A stretch of DNA of 64,000 bases from an uncultured Desulfobacteraceae bacterium (GTDB lineage: Bacteria > Desulfobacterota > Desulfobacteria > Desulfobacterales > UBA5852), in assembly GCA_913060875.1 (NCBI GenBank), contig CAJXSL010000012.1:99454-163453 (forward strand), given 5' to 3'. Numbering within the stretch: position 1 is the first letter of the stretch; every line of letters begins with the position of its first letter. Both the position numbers and the translations under genes were made by a program. This document shows, in pieces, positions 46,171-55,855 of this stretch. The notes beneath the pieces were generated by a model. That model had not been told where the DNA came from and made no database searches. It was given only the letters and a program-made list of their open reading frames with translations.

Positions 46171-47538
46171 TCAGGAGAGGGCCCGGTCCAGTGTTTCCTC
46201 ATCGAGGATTTTTTTCTCAAGGACCACTTCCCGGATGGTTTTCCCCTTTTCATGGGCTTCATGGGCGATGGCCGCGGCCTGATCATAGCCGATAAAGGGC
46301 ACCAGGCCCGTTACCAGGGCCAGGCTCTGTTCGATATTGGCGGCGCAGCGCTCCCGATTGGCCGAAATGCCCCGGATGCATTTGGCCTCCAGCACGTCGG
46401 CGCCGGCGGCCATCAGGTCAATGGATTGCAGCAGATTGTAGGCCGTGACGGGCAGCATGACATTCAATTCGAAATTGCCGGACTGGCCGCTCAGGCTGAT
46501 CACCGTGTCGTTGCCCATCACCTGGGCGGCGGCTTGAATTACGGCCTCCGGAATGACCGGATTGACCTTGCCGGGCATAATGGAAGAGCCTGGCTGCAGC
46601 GACGGCAGGTTGATTTCCCCGAGACCGCAGCGCGGTCCCGACGACAGCCAGCGCAGGTCGTTGGCGATTTTGACCAGGGCCACGGCCAGCGTTTTCAGCG
46701 CGCTGCTCAATTCGACGGCCGTGTCCTGGGTTGCCTGGGCTTGAAAGTGATTGGCCGCTTCCCGGAAAACCATGCCGGTGATGCGGTTCAGTTCGGCGAT
46801 GGTCCGTCCGGCGAATTCGGGGTGGGTGTTGATGCCACTGCCCACCGCCGTGCCCCCCAGGGCCAGTTCGGCCAGACGCTTTTCAACGTCCTGGAAACGT
46901 TCCCGGGCCAACTCGATCTGGTGTGCGTAGCCGCTGAATTCGTTGCCCAGGGTCATGGGGACGGCATCCTGAAGGTGGGTGCGGCCGAGTTTGCGAACAT
47001 CGGCGAATTCGTTCGCTTTGCCTGCCAGGGTGGCGCGCAGTTTTTCCAAGGCAGGATACAGCTGGGCATGCAGGGCCAGCAGGGCGGCCACATGGATCGT
47101 GGTGGGGATGACGTCATTGCTGGATTGCCCCAGGTTCACGTGGTCATTGGGGTGTACCGGGGAGCGTCCTCCCCGCTGGCCGGTGAGGCCTTCGTTGGCC
47201 CGTCCGGCAATGACCTCGTTCATGTTCATGTTGGTGGAGGTACCCGAGCCGGTCTGGAAGACATCGATCGGAAACTGGTCGGCCAACTCACCGCGGTGGA
47301 TTTCCTCGGCGGCGCCGGCAATTGCTGCGGCGGTTTCGGCCTCCAGAAGGCCCAGGGCCTGATTGGCTTTGGCTGCGCAATGTTTGATCAGGGCCAGGGA
47401 ACGGATGAACGGCGGCGGCATCCGCAGGCCGCTGATGGGGAAATTGTCGGCGGCGCGCTGGGTCTGGGCCCCATAGCAGGCGGTTTCCGGGACCTGCACC
47501 GTCCCCATGGAATCTTTCTCCTCACGGTAGCGTGTCAC
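46171..47538 (-). CDS. fumC: Fumarate hydratase, class II
   Basis: The 455-residue enzyme has the superfamily signature SSIMPGKVNPVIPEA, substrate loops TGSGTSTNMNMNEVIAGRA and GRTHLQDAVPMTLG, and conserved lid residues. It interconverts fumarate and malate in the TCA cycle. The conserved N-terminus (RYREEKDSMGTVQVP) requires the GTG start at 47538, although a stronger GAGGAG lies before ATG 47508. It fits with sucAB-lpdA as part of an oxidative TCA cycle. Confidence 0.97.
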   Translation of the reverse strand: MTRYREEKDSMGTVQVPETACYGAQTQRAADNFPISGLRMPPPFIRSLALIKHCAAKANQALGLLEAETAAAIAGAAEEIHRGELADQFPIDVFQTGSGTSTNMNMNEVIAGRANEGLTGQRGGRSPVHPNDHVNLGQSSNDVIPTTIHVAALLALHAQLYPALEKLRATLAGKANEFADVRKLGRTHLQDAVPMTLGNEFSGYAHQIELARERFQDVEKRLAELALGGTAVGSGINTHPEFAGRTIAELNRITGMVFREAANHFQAQATQDTAVELSSALKTLAVALVKIANDLRWLSSGPRCGLGEINLPSLQPGSSIMPGKVNPVIPEAVIQAAAQVMGNDTVISLSGQSGNFELNVMLPVTAYNLLQSIDLMAAGADVLEAKCIRGISANRERCAANIEQSLALVTGLVPFIGYDQAAAIAHEAHEKGKTIREVVLEKKILDEETLDRALS

Positions 47539-47601
47539 GCTGTTTCCCCCTACTTAAGATTAAAGGACAAGGCCGCAAGACAACATAAGGGCAGCGGCTC
47601 A

Positions 47602-47874
47602 TTATAGACGGGCTTTCGTATCCTCTTTCAGCCGTTCGATATTGGCGCGCAACTGGGCCACCTCGATTCCTAAACTGACACATTGTTGGCCGAGCATGCA
47701 TTTATCGGCATCGCCGTCTTCGAGGTAGGTCTTGAGTTCGAACTGATCTTTCTTCAAATCGACCACCCAGGATTTCTTATTTTCGTCATAGGTGACATCG
47801 ACATCAATGCCGCATGCGCCGATATCCGGGTATAGCTCGATAATTTTATCGCATAACTGTTGCTTATCGATCAT
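47602..47874 (-). CDS. Small soluble protein of unknown function
   Basis: ATG 47874 has AAAGGAG 6 bases upstream and gives 90 residues; an upstream frame extension is unsupported. It has cysteines in QQLCDK, IGACGIDVDV and KCMLGQQC, a beta-strand pair (IDVDVTYDENKKSWVVDLKKDQFELKTYL) and a C-terminal coiled coil (GIEVAQLRANIERLKEDT). It follows fumC's promoter side by 64 bases. No family recognised. Confidence 0.7.
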   Translation of the reverse strand: MIDKQQLCDKIIELYPDIGACGIDVDVTYDENKKSWVVDLKKDQFELKTYLEDGDADKCMLGQQCVSLGIEVAQLRANIERLKEDTKARL

Positions 47875-48019
47875 GACGGCTCCTTTCTGCCAGCGGATGC
47901 TTTCGAGTCCAGTCATCCTGAGGGGAAGCAGTACAATCCTGATTATTTGGTTAAATCACTGAGCGTTAACATATGGCGATTTACAAACTTTGCAAGCAGG
48001 GAACCCATCGGTCCAATGC

Positions 48020-48802
48020 TCAAGTCGTCGCTTTTGGATCCGGGGGCAGATAGCGTCGCACCCAGGCGGCAATGATGCCCGCGGCATAACGGGAATCCCG
48101 GGGATCGGTCAGCAGGTGGTCGGCCGTATCGAGGGACACGAAGCTTTTGGGGTGGCGCGCGGTGCGGTAGAGTCTGGCCGCATGGTCGATGTGGACCACG
48201 GTGTCCCGGGGCGAATGCAGAATCAGCAGGGCGCGGTTCAGGTTTTTCAAGACCGTTTCCATGTCCACCCCGGCGATGTCGTCGAGAAACTGGGGGGTGA
48301 TGGTCACGGTCTGGCCGGCGATGGTGAGGTCCGCCCGGCCATCCCTGGCAAGGGTTTCATGGATGCCTTCCATGTGACGCGCCAGGTGGCCGGGTTCGGA
48401 GGGCGCAGCAATGGCGACCACCGCCCGAACCGAGTCCACGCCGGTGGCGGCCTGAATCACGGCGGCCCCGCCCAGGGAGTGTCCGATCAGCATCTGCGGG
48501 GCCATCCCCTGCGCGGCCATATGGCCGGCCGCGTCGATCAGGTCGCTGACATTGGAGGAAAAATTCGTATCGGCAAATTCGCCCTGGCTGGCGCCCAGGC
48601 CGGTAAAGTCGAACCGCACTACTCCGATGCCTTCCTGGTTCAGGGCCCGGGCGATATGATAGGCAGCCTTGATATCCTTGCCGCAGGTGAAACAGTGGGC
48701 AAACAGGGCATGGGCAATGGCCGGCCCATTGCCGGGCAGGTCGATCCGGGCTGCAAGGGTCAATCCGCGGCGATTGGTGAAGTCAAACGATTGCTGCGGC
48801 AT
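48020..48802 (-). CDS. Alpha/beta hydrolase
   Basis: The 260-residue protein has the fold's main marks: the oxyanion region HCFTCGKDIKAAYHIARAL, GIGVVRFDFTGLGASQGEF, the nucleophile Ser in LIGHSLGGAAVI, a catalytic Asp/His set in the HSPRDTVVHIDHAARLY and SLDTADHLL regions. Similar hydrolases are often fused or linked to OsmC-type proteins. It follows the thioredoxin/HEAT gene by 11 bases in one operon. Substrate unknown. Confidence 0.85.
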   Translation of the reverse strand: MPQQSFDFTNRRGLTLAARIDLPGNGPAIAHALFAHCFTCGKDIKAAYHIARALNQEGIGVVRFDFTGLGASQGEFADTNFSSNVSDLIDAAGHMAAQGMAPQMLIGHSLGGAAVIQAATGVDSVRAVVAIAAPSEPGHLARHMEGIHETLARDGRADLTIAGQTVTITPQFLDDIAGVDMETVLKNLNRALLILHSPRDTVVHIDHAARLYRTARHPKSFVSLDTADHLLTDPRDSRYAAGIIAAWVRRYLPPDPKATT

Positions 48803-48813
48803 GGGCAGGCTCC

Positions 48814-49812
48814 TTACTTGTCGAAGTCGCGATCCTCAATGGCGGTTATTGCTTCCCTGGCCGCCTGTACAATTTCCGGGTTGGTGCCGGTCCTGGCGAT
48901 GTCCTGCAAAAAGGATAGGCTTCCCGGGTCGCCGATTTCGCCGATGAGGTAGAGCATGTCGCCGCGGACAGCATCATCGAGATCGGTGTAGCGCTGATGG
49001 AGAACCGGCAGGGTCTCGGCGGCGAGAGACCGATCCACCGCCGCAATTTCTTCCATGACCACCATGGCGCCCAGCCGTACCGGCCATTTGGCGTGGGTCA
49101 AAAGGTCGAAGATGGCCGGGAACAGGGCGCCCCTGTCCATCATGGCCCGGGCCAGTTGCCCGGCCTGGCCTTCCTTGATGATCCCCTCCAGTGCTTCCGC
49201 GCTCAACCGGCTCAGGTCGCGGTCCACGGCTTGTTCCAGTACGTCGGTCACCGGTATTTGGCCGGACCAGCGCAATTGGTCGTCGAGCATCAGGGTGGGC
49301 ACGGCCTGGATGTTCGCCTTGCGCACCATTTCCGGGAACAAGGCGCCGTCGATGACGCGCAGCCGCAGGTTGTCGCCGGCCCGGGCCAGTGTGACCCATT
49401 GCTGCAGGGCCCGGGGGCAGAACGGGCAGGCCGGCGCGATGAAAAGACGGATTTCCACCGGCAGCGCCATGCGTTTCAGGAAATCGCGGTGGGCTGGCGA
49501 TAAGTCGGCTTCCTGCGGGCGGAACGGCTTCAGGGCGTCCATCAGGCTGTCCAGTTTGCTCCCGGACGGAAGGGCCTGAAAACGGATGCCGCCGGCCGTT
49601 TCCATCCACGGCGGGCCTGTTTCGCCAGTGATGTCGGTCAGAAGGTCGATCCCGGGGGCCGCCGCTTTGATCTGACGGCCGAAAGCCTGGAAGGCGTCAC
49701 TGGCCTCGTGCCGTGTGAGGGTGATGCGCAAACGGGCGCCGGCCGGCAGCTCTTTCGCAAGGTGCGTCAGCCGTTCCAGGTCTTCTTCAGCGATAAGGTT
49801 TGGGGTATTCAT
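48814..49812 (-). CDS. Two-domain thioredoxin-fold protein with C-terminal HEAT-like repeats
   Basis: From ATG 49812 the protein has 332 residues; the frame continues upstream without a good start. The N-terminal half has two thioredoxin folds, the second with the redox motif CPFC (APACPFCPRALQQWVTL) and a cis-Pro region QAVPTLMLDDQ, resembling the protein disulfide oxidoreductases of anaerobes. Residues 205-330 are helical pairs (AKWPVRLGAMVVMEEIAAVD, DAVRGDMLYLIGEIGDPGSLSFL) like HEAT repeats that bind partner proteins. This combination may target the redox activity. Confidence 0.78.
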   Translation of the reverse strand: MNTPNLIAEEDLERLTHLAKELPAGARLRITLTRHEASDAFQAFGRQIKAAAPGIDLLTDITGETGPPWMETAGGIRFQALPSGSKLDSLMDALKPFRPQEADLSPAHRDFLKRMALPVEIRLFIAPACPFCPRALQQWVTLARAGDNLRLRVIDGALFPEMVRKANIQAVPTLMLDDQLRWSGQIPVTDVLEQAVDRDLSRLSAEALEGIIKEGQAGQLARAMMDRGALFPAIFDLLTHAKWPVRLGAMVVMEEIAAVDRSLAAETLPVLHQRYTDLDDAVRGDMLYLIGEIGDPGSLSFLQDIARTGTNPEIVQAAREAITAIEDRDFDK

Positions 49813-50099
49813 AGTTCCTGTCGTCATTTCACCGGTCGGGTAGCGAGCGGTGGGAGGATGCCCGATGACCATGTGGCTATAATCCAGATTTGCCTGGCCT
49901 GCAACTCCGCTGCCGGTAAACGGCGGCGGCCGAGCAGACAAGGATAATATTTGACATCCCCCAAGTCCTTTTTTAATATCTCTTAATTCCCGGCGGATAA
50001 CGTGCTTCGGCGCGGCCTCGGCCGATGGAAGCCACCCATTACCCTGTACCCATCCATTACAGTATAGCCGCCACACTCCCGTCAGGAGGCGAACTGCCC

Positions 50100-52832
50100 A
50101 TGAATGTCTTCGAAACCTACAACGCCGAATTTATTGAGGACCAATACGGTCGCTGGCGCAACGATCCCCAGTCTGTCACCACGGACTGGCAGCACTTTTT
50201 CAAGGGGTTTGAAATCGCCCGGTCCCGGGGGGAGATGGCCGGCGAGACCTGGGATGAAGATCGGATGCTGAAACAGGCCCGTGTGGAGGCCCTGAAGTAC
50301 CGCTACCGCGATATGGGGCACCTTCTGGCCTGCATGGACCCTCTGGAAGCCTGCCCCATCGATCACCCCCTGCTGGCTTTGGAGGCTTTCGGACTCAATC
50401 CCGGTGATCTGGAGACATCTTTTTTCACCCGCCGTTTTTCCGATCGGCAGATGGCCCCCCTCAAGGAGATCCTCCAGGCGCTCAAGGAAACCTACTGCCG
50501 TGCCGTCGGCGTGGAATACATGCACCTCCAGGATCCGGAAGAGCGCCGCTGGCTGCAGGAACAGATGGAACCGGTGCGCAACCAGCCGGTCATTGCGCCG
50601 GACACCCGCCGGCGCATTCAGGAGCGCCTCCTGCGGGCGTCGCTTTTCGAACAGTTTCTCAACCGGAAGTATATCGGCGTGACCCGTTTTTCCCTGGAGG
50701 GGGGCGATGGCCTGATCCCCATGCTGGACGACCTGCTGGACCACGCCGCCAAGGGCGGCGTCAGCGAGATCATCCTGGGCATGGCCCACCGCGGGCGCCT
50801 GAATGTGCAAACCCACATCCTGGGAAAGTCCTACGACGACATTTTCAGCGAGTTCGAGCATTGCTACGATCCCGATGCCCTGGTGGGGGCCGGCGACGTC
50901 AAATACCACAACGGCTATCTGGCCGACCTGACCACCGTCGGCGGCCATGCCCAGCGGGTCTACCTGGTGAACAATCCCAGCCACCTGGAAGCGGTGGACC
51001 CGGTGGTGGAGGGCATTGCCCGGGCGCGGCAGGATCTTGCCGCTGCCGAGCGCCATCGCATACTCCCGGTCCTGATCCACGGGGATGCCGCTTTCGCGGG
51101 CCAGGGCGTCGTGGCGGAAACCCTGAACATGTCCCAACTGGAAGGCTACCGCACCGGCGGCACGCTGCACATCATCATCAACAACCAGATCGGCTATACC
51201 ACCCTGCCCAAGGACGCCCGCTCCACGCGCTACTCCACCGATGTGGCCAAGATGCTCATGGTGCCCGTGTTCCACGTGCACGGGGAGAATCCGGAAGCCC
51301 TGCTGCACGTGGCCCGCATGGCCTGTGACTACCGCAACACCTTTGGCAAGGATGTGGTGATCGATCTGGTCTGTTATCGCCGCTACGGCCACAACGAGGG
51401 GGACGAACCCTATTTCACCCAGCCGGGGATGTATGCCCGCATCCGCCGCCGGGCCTCGCTGGACAAGCTTTATACCGAAACGCTGACCGAGGCGGATCTG
51501 ACCACCAAGGAAGCGGTCGCCGCGATGGGGCAGGGGATTCGCGACGAACTCGAACAGGCTTTCGAGCGGATCCACGGCAGTGAATGCGCCTTCCCCCAGG
51601 ATCGCTTTTTCAGCAACTGGGACCGCTATACGGGCGCCTTCAGCCATGCCCCCGTGGCCACCGGCGTGGCGGCCGACACCCTGGTTCAATTGGCCCGCCG
51701 CCTCCGCGAGGAGCCGTCCGGCTTCAAGCTCAACCCCAAACTGATCCGCCAGATGGACAAGCGCCTGGCAGCCGTCGAAAGCGGGACGGGCATCGACTGG
51801 GCCAATGCCGAATCCCTGGCATTCGCCTCCCTCCTGGCCGAGGGAAACCCCATACGGCTCAGCGGACAGGATTGCGGCCGGGGCACCTTCAGCCAGCGGC
51901 ACAGCGTCTGGATGGATATCGAGTCCGGCGCGCCCCACGTGCCCCTGAATGCCCTGGGGGGCGACCAGGCGGCTTTCGAAGTCCATAACAGCTTGCTGGC
52001 CGAGTTCAGTGTCATGGGATTCGAGTACGGCTATGCCATGATGCGGCCGGAGACCCTGGTGATGTGGGAGGCCCAGTTCGGCGACTTTGCCAACAACGCC
52101 CAGGCGATCATCGATCTTTTCATTGCCGCCGGGGAGTCCAAGTGGCAGCGATTGAACGGGTTGGTGCTGCTGCTGCCCCACGGCTTCGAGGGACAGGGGC
52201 CCGAGCACTCCAGCGCCCGTCTGGAGCGTTTCCTGCAGCTGTGTGCCAACGACAACATGCAGGTGTGCTATCCCACGACCCCGGCCCAGTATTTTCACCT
52301 GCTGCGCCGGCAGGTCCACCAGCCGTTTCGCAAACCCCTGGTGGTCATGACCCCCAAAAGCCTGCTGCGCAACCCGGAAGCGGTATCCCCGCTGGAGCAG
52401 TTGGCCCGAGGCTCGTTTGCCGCTGTCATCGACGATGACGACGCGCCGGCATCGGTCCGGCGTTTGATTTTTTGCAGCGGCAAGATCTACTACGAATTGC
52501 GGCAGCGCCTCCGGGCCATCGGCAAGCACACGGTGGCCCTGGTTCGTCTGGAGCAGTTCTACCCCTTGCCGGAGAAGGCCCTGGGCCAGATCATCAAACG
52601 CTACAAGAAAGCCCGGGAATATTTCTGGGTTCAGGAGGAACCTGAAAATATGGGAGGCTGGCAGTTTGCCCGCCCCCGTCTGGAAGCGCTTTTGAACAAG
52701 CCCCTGCACTATGTGGGGCGCCCCGCGGCGGCCAGCCCGGCCACGGGATACCCCAAAATATACCGGCGCCAGCAGGATGCCATCATCGACGAAGCCATTG
52801 GCGTCAGAGAGGCGGATCGTGCCGCCAGCTAA
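50100..52832 (+). CDS. sucA: 2-Oxoglutarate dehydrogenase E1 subunit
   Basis: From ATG 50100 (AGGAGG 10 bases upstream) the enzyme has 910 residues. N-terminal NVFETYNAEFIEDQYGRWRNDP is the E2-binding segment. The ThDP and substrate regions show HRGRLNVQTHILGKSYDDIFSEFE, VKYHNGYLADLTTVGG, NPSHLEAVDPVVEG, GDAAFAGQGVVAETLNMSQL and NNQIGYTTLPKDARSTRYSTDVAKML. It oxidatively decarboxylates 2-oxoglutarate and transfers succinyl to the E2 lipoyl group. It is 910 residues against 933 in E. coli. The operon continues with sucB and lpdA. Confidence 0.97.
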   Translation: MNVFETYNAEFIEDQYGRWRNDPQSVTTDWQHFFKGFEIARSRGEMAGETWDEDRMLKQARVEALKYRYRDMGHLLACMDPLEACPIDHPLLALEAFGLNPGDLETSFFTRRFSDRQMAPLKEILQALKETYCRAVGVEYMHLQDPEERRWLQEQMEPVRNQPVIAPDTRRRIQERLLRASLFEQFLNRKYIGVTRFSLEGGDGLIPMLDDLLDHAAKGGVSEIILGMAHRGRLNVQTHILGKSYDDIFSEFEHCYDPDALVGAGDVKYHNGYLADLTTVGGHAQRVYLVNNPSHLEAVDPVVEGIARARQDLAAAERHRILPVLIHGDAAFAGQGVVAETLNMSQLEGYRTGGTLHIIINNQIGYTTLPKDARSTRYSTDVAKMLMVPVFHVHGENPEALLHVARMACDYRNTFGKDVVIDLVCYRRYGHNEGDEPYFTQPGMYARIRRRASLDKLYTETLTEADLTTKEAVAAMGQGIRDELEQAFERIHGSECAFPQDRFFSNWDRYTGAFSHAPVATGVAADTLVQLARRLREEPSGFKLNPKLIRQMDKRLAAVESGTGIDWANAESLAFASLLAEGNPIRLSGQDCGRGTFSQRHSVWMDIESGAPHVPLNALGGDQAAFEVHNSLLAEFSVMGFEYGYAMMRPETLVMWEAQFGDFANNAQAIIDLFIAAGESKWQRLNGLVLLLPHGFEGQGPEHSSARLERFLQLCANDNMQVCYPTTPAQYFHLLRRQVHQPFRKPLVVMTPKSLLRNPEAVSPLEQLARGSFAAVIDDDDAPASVRRLIFCSGKIYYELRQRLRAIGKHTVALVRLEQFYPLPEKALGQIIKRYKKAREYFWVQEEPENMGGWQFARPRLEALLNKPLHYVGRPAAASPATGYPKIYRRQQDAIIDEAIGVREADRAAS

Positions 52833-52855
52833 GCGGCAAACTATAGGAGAAGGCG

Positions 52856-54127
52856 ATGACCATTGAGATAAAAGTCCCCAGTGTAGGCGAATCCGTTACG
52901 GAAGCTCTTTTGGCGGAATGGTTCAAGCAGGACGGCGAGGTGGTGGACAAAAACGAGCCGTTGTTCGTCATCGAAACCGACAAAGTGACCCTTGAAGTGG
53001 AGGCCGAAGCCGCCGGGCAGCTGAAGATCCTGGTGCCGGAGGGCGAGACCGTGGCCATCGGCGCGGTGGTGGGTAGCATCGACCCGGCCGCGGCGGGCAA
53101 AGCGGCCCCGCCGCCGGCCGCAGCCGCCCCCGCAGAAAAGCCTGCCGAACCGGCACCGGCCAAAGCACCGGCACCGGCGGCGGAACCTGCGCCAACGCCT
53201 GCTGCCGAGCCGGTCAAACCCGAAGCTGCTCCGGCCGCGACCGAAGCCATGCCCCTGTCCCCGGCCGTGCGCCGCCTGGTGACGGAACACGGCCTGGACC
53301 CGTCGGTGGTCAAGGGAACGGGTCCGGGCGGGCGCGTGACCAAAGGGGATGTACTCCTCTATCTGGAAGGCCGACCGGCCGGTGCACTGCCAACGCCGGC
53401 TGCGGCGCCGTCGCCGGCCGCAGCCGCCCCGGAAGCCCGACGGCAGACCATGAGCCCCATCCGCCGGCGTATTGCCGAACGACTCCTGGAGGCCAAACAG
53501 AACACGGCCATGCTGACCACTTTCAACGAGATCGACATGAGCCGGGCCATGGCCATTCGGTCCAGCTACAAGGAGGCCTTCCAGAAAAAACACGGCATCA
53601 GCCTGGGCTTCATGTCCTTTTTTGTCCGGGCCTGTGTCGAAGCCCTGGGCGAAATCCAGGAAATCAACGCGTTTATCGACGGGCAGGATATTCTCTACCA
53701 CGATCACTGCCATATCGGCATTGCCGTTGGCGCCCCCAAGGGCCTGGTGGTGCCGGTCCTGCGCCATGCCGAGCAGATGAGTTTCGCCGATATCGAGCAG
53801 GCCATCGTGGACTACGTGACCAAGATCAAGGAAAACCGGCTGGAACTGGCCGACCTGGAGGGGGGCACCTTTACCATCAGCAACGGCGGTGTTTTCGGCT
53901 CCCTGCTGAGCACGCCCATCCTGAACATGCCCCAGAGCGGCATTCTGGGCATGCACAAGATCGAAAAGCGGGCCGTGGTGGTGGACGATGAGATCGTGAT
54001 CCGCCCCATGATGTACGTGGCGCTGAGCTACGATCACCGGATCGTCGACGGCAAGGGGGCTGTGACCTTCCTGCGCCGTGTCAAGGAATTTCTCGAAAAC
54101 CCCGAACGCATACTCCTGGAGGTGTGA
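52856..54127 (+). CDS. sucB: 2-Oxoglutarate dehydrogenase E2 subunit (dihydrolipoyl succinyltransferase)
   Basis: The 423-residue protein has one lipoyl domain (Lys43 in IETDKVTLEV), an Ala-Pro-rich flexible linker at 80-135 (KPAEPAPAKAPAPAAEPA), a peripheral subunit-binding domain (SPAVRRLVTEHGLDPSVVKGTGPGGRVTKGD) and the acyltransferase core with TFNEIDMSRAMAIRSSYKEAF and the catalytic SYDHRIVDGKGAV. It forms the core of the complex. It lies between sucA (23 bases) and lpdA (2 bases). Confidence 0.97.
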   Translation: MTIEIKVPSVGESVTEALLAEWFKQDGEVVDKNEPLFVIETDKVTLEVEAEAAGQLKILVPEGETVAIGAVVGSIDPAAAGKAAPPPAAAAPAEKPAEPAPAKAPAPAAEPAPTPAAEPVKPEAAPAATEAMPLSPAVRRLVTEHGLDPSVVKGTGPGGRVTKGDVLLYLEGRPAGALPTPAAAPSPAAAAPEARRQTMSPIRRRIAERLLEAKQNTAMLTTFNEIDMSRAMAIRSSYKEAFQKKHGISLGFMSFFVRACVEALGEIQEINAFIDGQDILYHDHCHIGIAVGAPKGLVVPVLRHAEQMSFADIEQAIVDYVTKIKENRLELADLEGGTFTISNGGVFGSLLSTPILNMPQSGILGMHKIEKRAVVVDDEIVIRPMMYVALSYDHRIVDGKGAVTFLRRVKEFLENPERILLEV

Positions 54128-54129
54128 CC

Positions 54130-55539
54130 ATGGCAGCGACGGAAACCTATGACCTGATCGTCATCGGCAGCGGGCCCGGGGGCTATGTGGCGGCCGTGCG
54201 TGCGGCCCAGCTGGGCATGAAAACCGCCTGCATCGAGAAATCCGAGCGTCTGGGGGGCGTGTGCCTGAACGTGGGCTGCATTCCCAGCAAGGCGCTCCTG
54301 GATTCATCCGAATACTACCATCTCGCCAAAGACCGTTTCGCCGAACACGGCATCAAGACCGGGCGTGTCAGCCTCGATCTTGCCAAGATGATGGCCCGCA
54401 AGGAAAAGGTGGTCAAAGATTTGACCGACAACGTGCGGCAGCTGCTCGAAGGCCACCAGATCACCATCATCCAGGGGGCGGCCGCAATGGACGGGCCTGA
54501 CCGGGTAACCGTGACCCGGGGGAAGAAAAAGCAAACGCTAAAAGCCAAACACATCCTGCTGGCCACGGGCAGTGCGCCGGTGGCGGTGCCGGGTCTGGAC
54601 TTCGACGAGAAAATGATCGTCAGTTCCACCGGCGCCCTCAACTTCGAAGCGGTTCCCAAGCACCTGGGCATCGTCGGCGGCGGCTACATCGGCCTCGAGC
54701 TGGGCTCGGTCTGGATGCGGCTGGGCGCCAAGGTAACGGTTATCGAAATGCTGCCCAAGATCGCCACCGGTTTAGACGGACAGGTGGGCCGTACCCTGGA
54801 CCGCATTCTGCGCAAGCAGGGCATGGACATCCGGGTGAAAACCAAGGTCACCGGGGCCAAGCGTTCGGGCAAGAAATTGAAAGTTTCGGTCGAGCAGGCG
54901 GGCAGCACCGAAGACATGCTCTTCGACCGCCTGCTGGTCAGTGTCGGCCGACGGCCGCTGACCCAGGGCTTGAATCTGGAAGGTGGCGGTGTCGCGGTGG
55001 ACGACAAAACCGGACAGGTCAAAGTGGACGAAGGCTATCGCACCAGCGTGCCGAACATCTTCGCCATCGGGGACCTGGTGGCGGGCCCCATGCTGGCCCA
55101 CAAGGCCTCCGCCGAAGGGATTGCCGCCGTGGAAACCATGGCCGGCCAAGCTTCTGAAGTCAATTACGATGCCGTGCCCGCCATTGTCTACACCCATCCG
55201 GAAGTGGCCAGTGTGGGCCTCACCGAAGAACAGGTCAAGGAGCGGGGCATCCCTTACTGCACGGGCAGCTACCCCTTTACCGGGGCCGGACGGGCGCGCT
55301 GCATGGGCGATACGGACGGTTTCGTGAAGATCATCAGCCACAGCCGCAGCGACCGGGTCTTGGGTATCCACATCATCGGCGCCCGGGCGGCCGACATGAT
55401 CGCCGAGGGGGTGCTGGCCATGGAATTCGGTGCCAGCTCCGAAGATATCGCCCGCACCATTCACGGGCACCCGACCTTTGCCGAAGCGCTCATGGAGGCG
55501 GCCATGGGGGCCAGTCAATGCTCGATCTACGCGTCATGA
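54130..55539 (+). CDS. lpdA: Dihydrolipoamide dehydrogenase (E3)
   Basis: ATG 54130 has GGAGG 7 bases upstream; 469 residues. It has the FAD-binding GSGPGGYVAAVRAAQLG, the redox disulfide Cys45-Cys50 in GGVCLNVGCIPSKALL, an NAD-binding GGGYIGLELG and the C-terminal His-Glu motif (HGHPTFAEALMEAA). It reoxidises dihydrolipoyl E2 with NAD. The second 2-oxoacid dehydrogenase at 60-64 kb lacks an E3 gene, so this enzyme may serve both. Confidence 0.97.
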   Translation: MAATETYDLIVIGSGPGGYVAAVRAAQLGMKTACIEKSERLGGVCLNVGCIPSKALLDSSEYYHLAKDRFAEHGIKTGRVSLDLAKMMARKEKVVKDLTDNVRQLLEGHQITIIQGAAAMDGPDRVTVTRGKKKQTLKAKHILLATGSAPVAVPGLDFDEKMIVSSTGALNFEAVPKHLGIVGGGYIGLELGSVWMRLGAKVTVIEMLPKIATGLDGQVGRTLDRILRKQGMDIRVKTKVTGAKRSGKKLKVSVEQAGSTEDMLFDRLLVSVGRRPLTQGLNLEGGGVAVDDKTGQVKVDEGYRTSVPNIFAIGDLVAGPMLAHKASAEGIAAVETMAGQASEVNYDAVPAIVYTHPEVASVGLTEEQVKERGIPYCTGSYPFTGAGRARCMGDTDGFVKIISHSRSDRVLGIHIIGARAADMIAEGVLAMEFGASSEDIARTIHGHPTFAEALMEAAMGASQCSIYAS

Positions 55540-55855
55540 TGGCTGTAAAGGGAATTTGGGTAGTCGTACAATCATTTTAATTGCAAGAATAGATGAATCG
55601 GAAAAAGTCGCATTCTCCGTTTGAACGTCATGCCGGCGAAAGCCGGCATCTCTTGCAATTCATAGGGTATAAATCCCGAATCATTGTCCCTTCGCCGGCC
55701 CCCGCTTTTACCGTGCAAACGGAAACAATTCAGTGGACGCTTCACCGTATTCCCATATAGTCAAATTGCTGCAAATTAGAGCTGAATCGCCTCAAGATAA
55801 TTTTGTGACGCAATTATTATGCAGCATGATAATATCATAGTTGGACTGACGCGAT
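55540..55855. other. Gap of 316 bases with a REP-like hairpin
   Basis: G+C drops sharply here after lpdA, marking the edge of an accessory island. The only clear structure is ATGCCGGC-GAAA-GCCGGCAT (55630-55649), an 8-bp perfect stem with a GAAA loop, similar to dispersed repeats found after operons. A GTTGGAC heptamer at 55840-55846 lies just before the next gene. Confidence 0.55.

Noticed and set aside
46165..47607. 480-residue plus-strand frame opposite fumC
   Set aside because: Composition is Gly/Gln/His-rich with no domain pattern; fumC on the other strand is certain.
50082..52709. 875-residue open frame on the minus strand opposite sucA
   Set aside because: It is antisense to a gene with unmistakable motifs and a strong ribosome site. 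The long antisense frame is a by-product of high G+C codon use.
52841..54037. 398-residue minus-strand frame opposite sucB
   Set aside because: Shadow of the sucB codons; the repetitive Arg/Gly stretch comes from the Ala-Pro linker.
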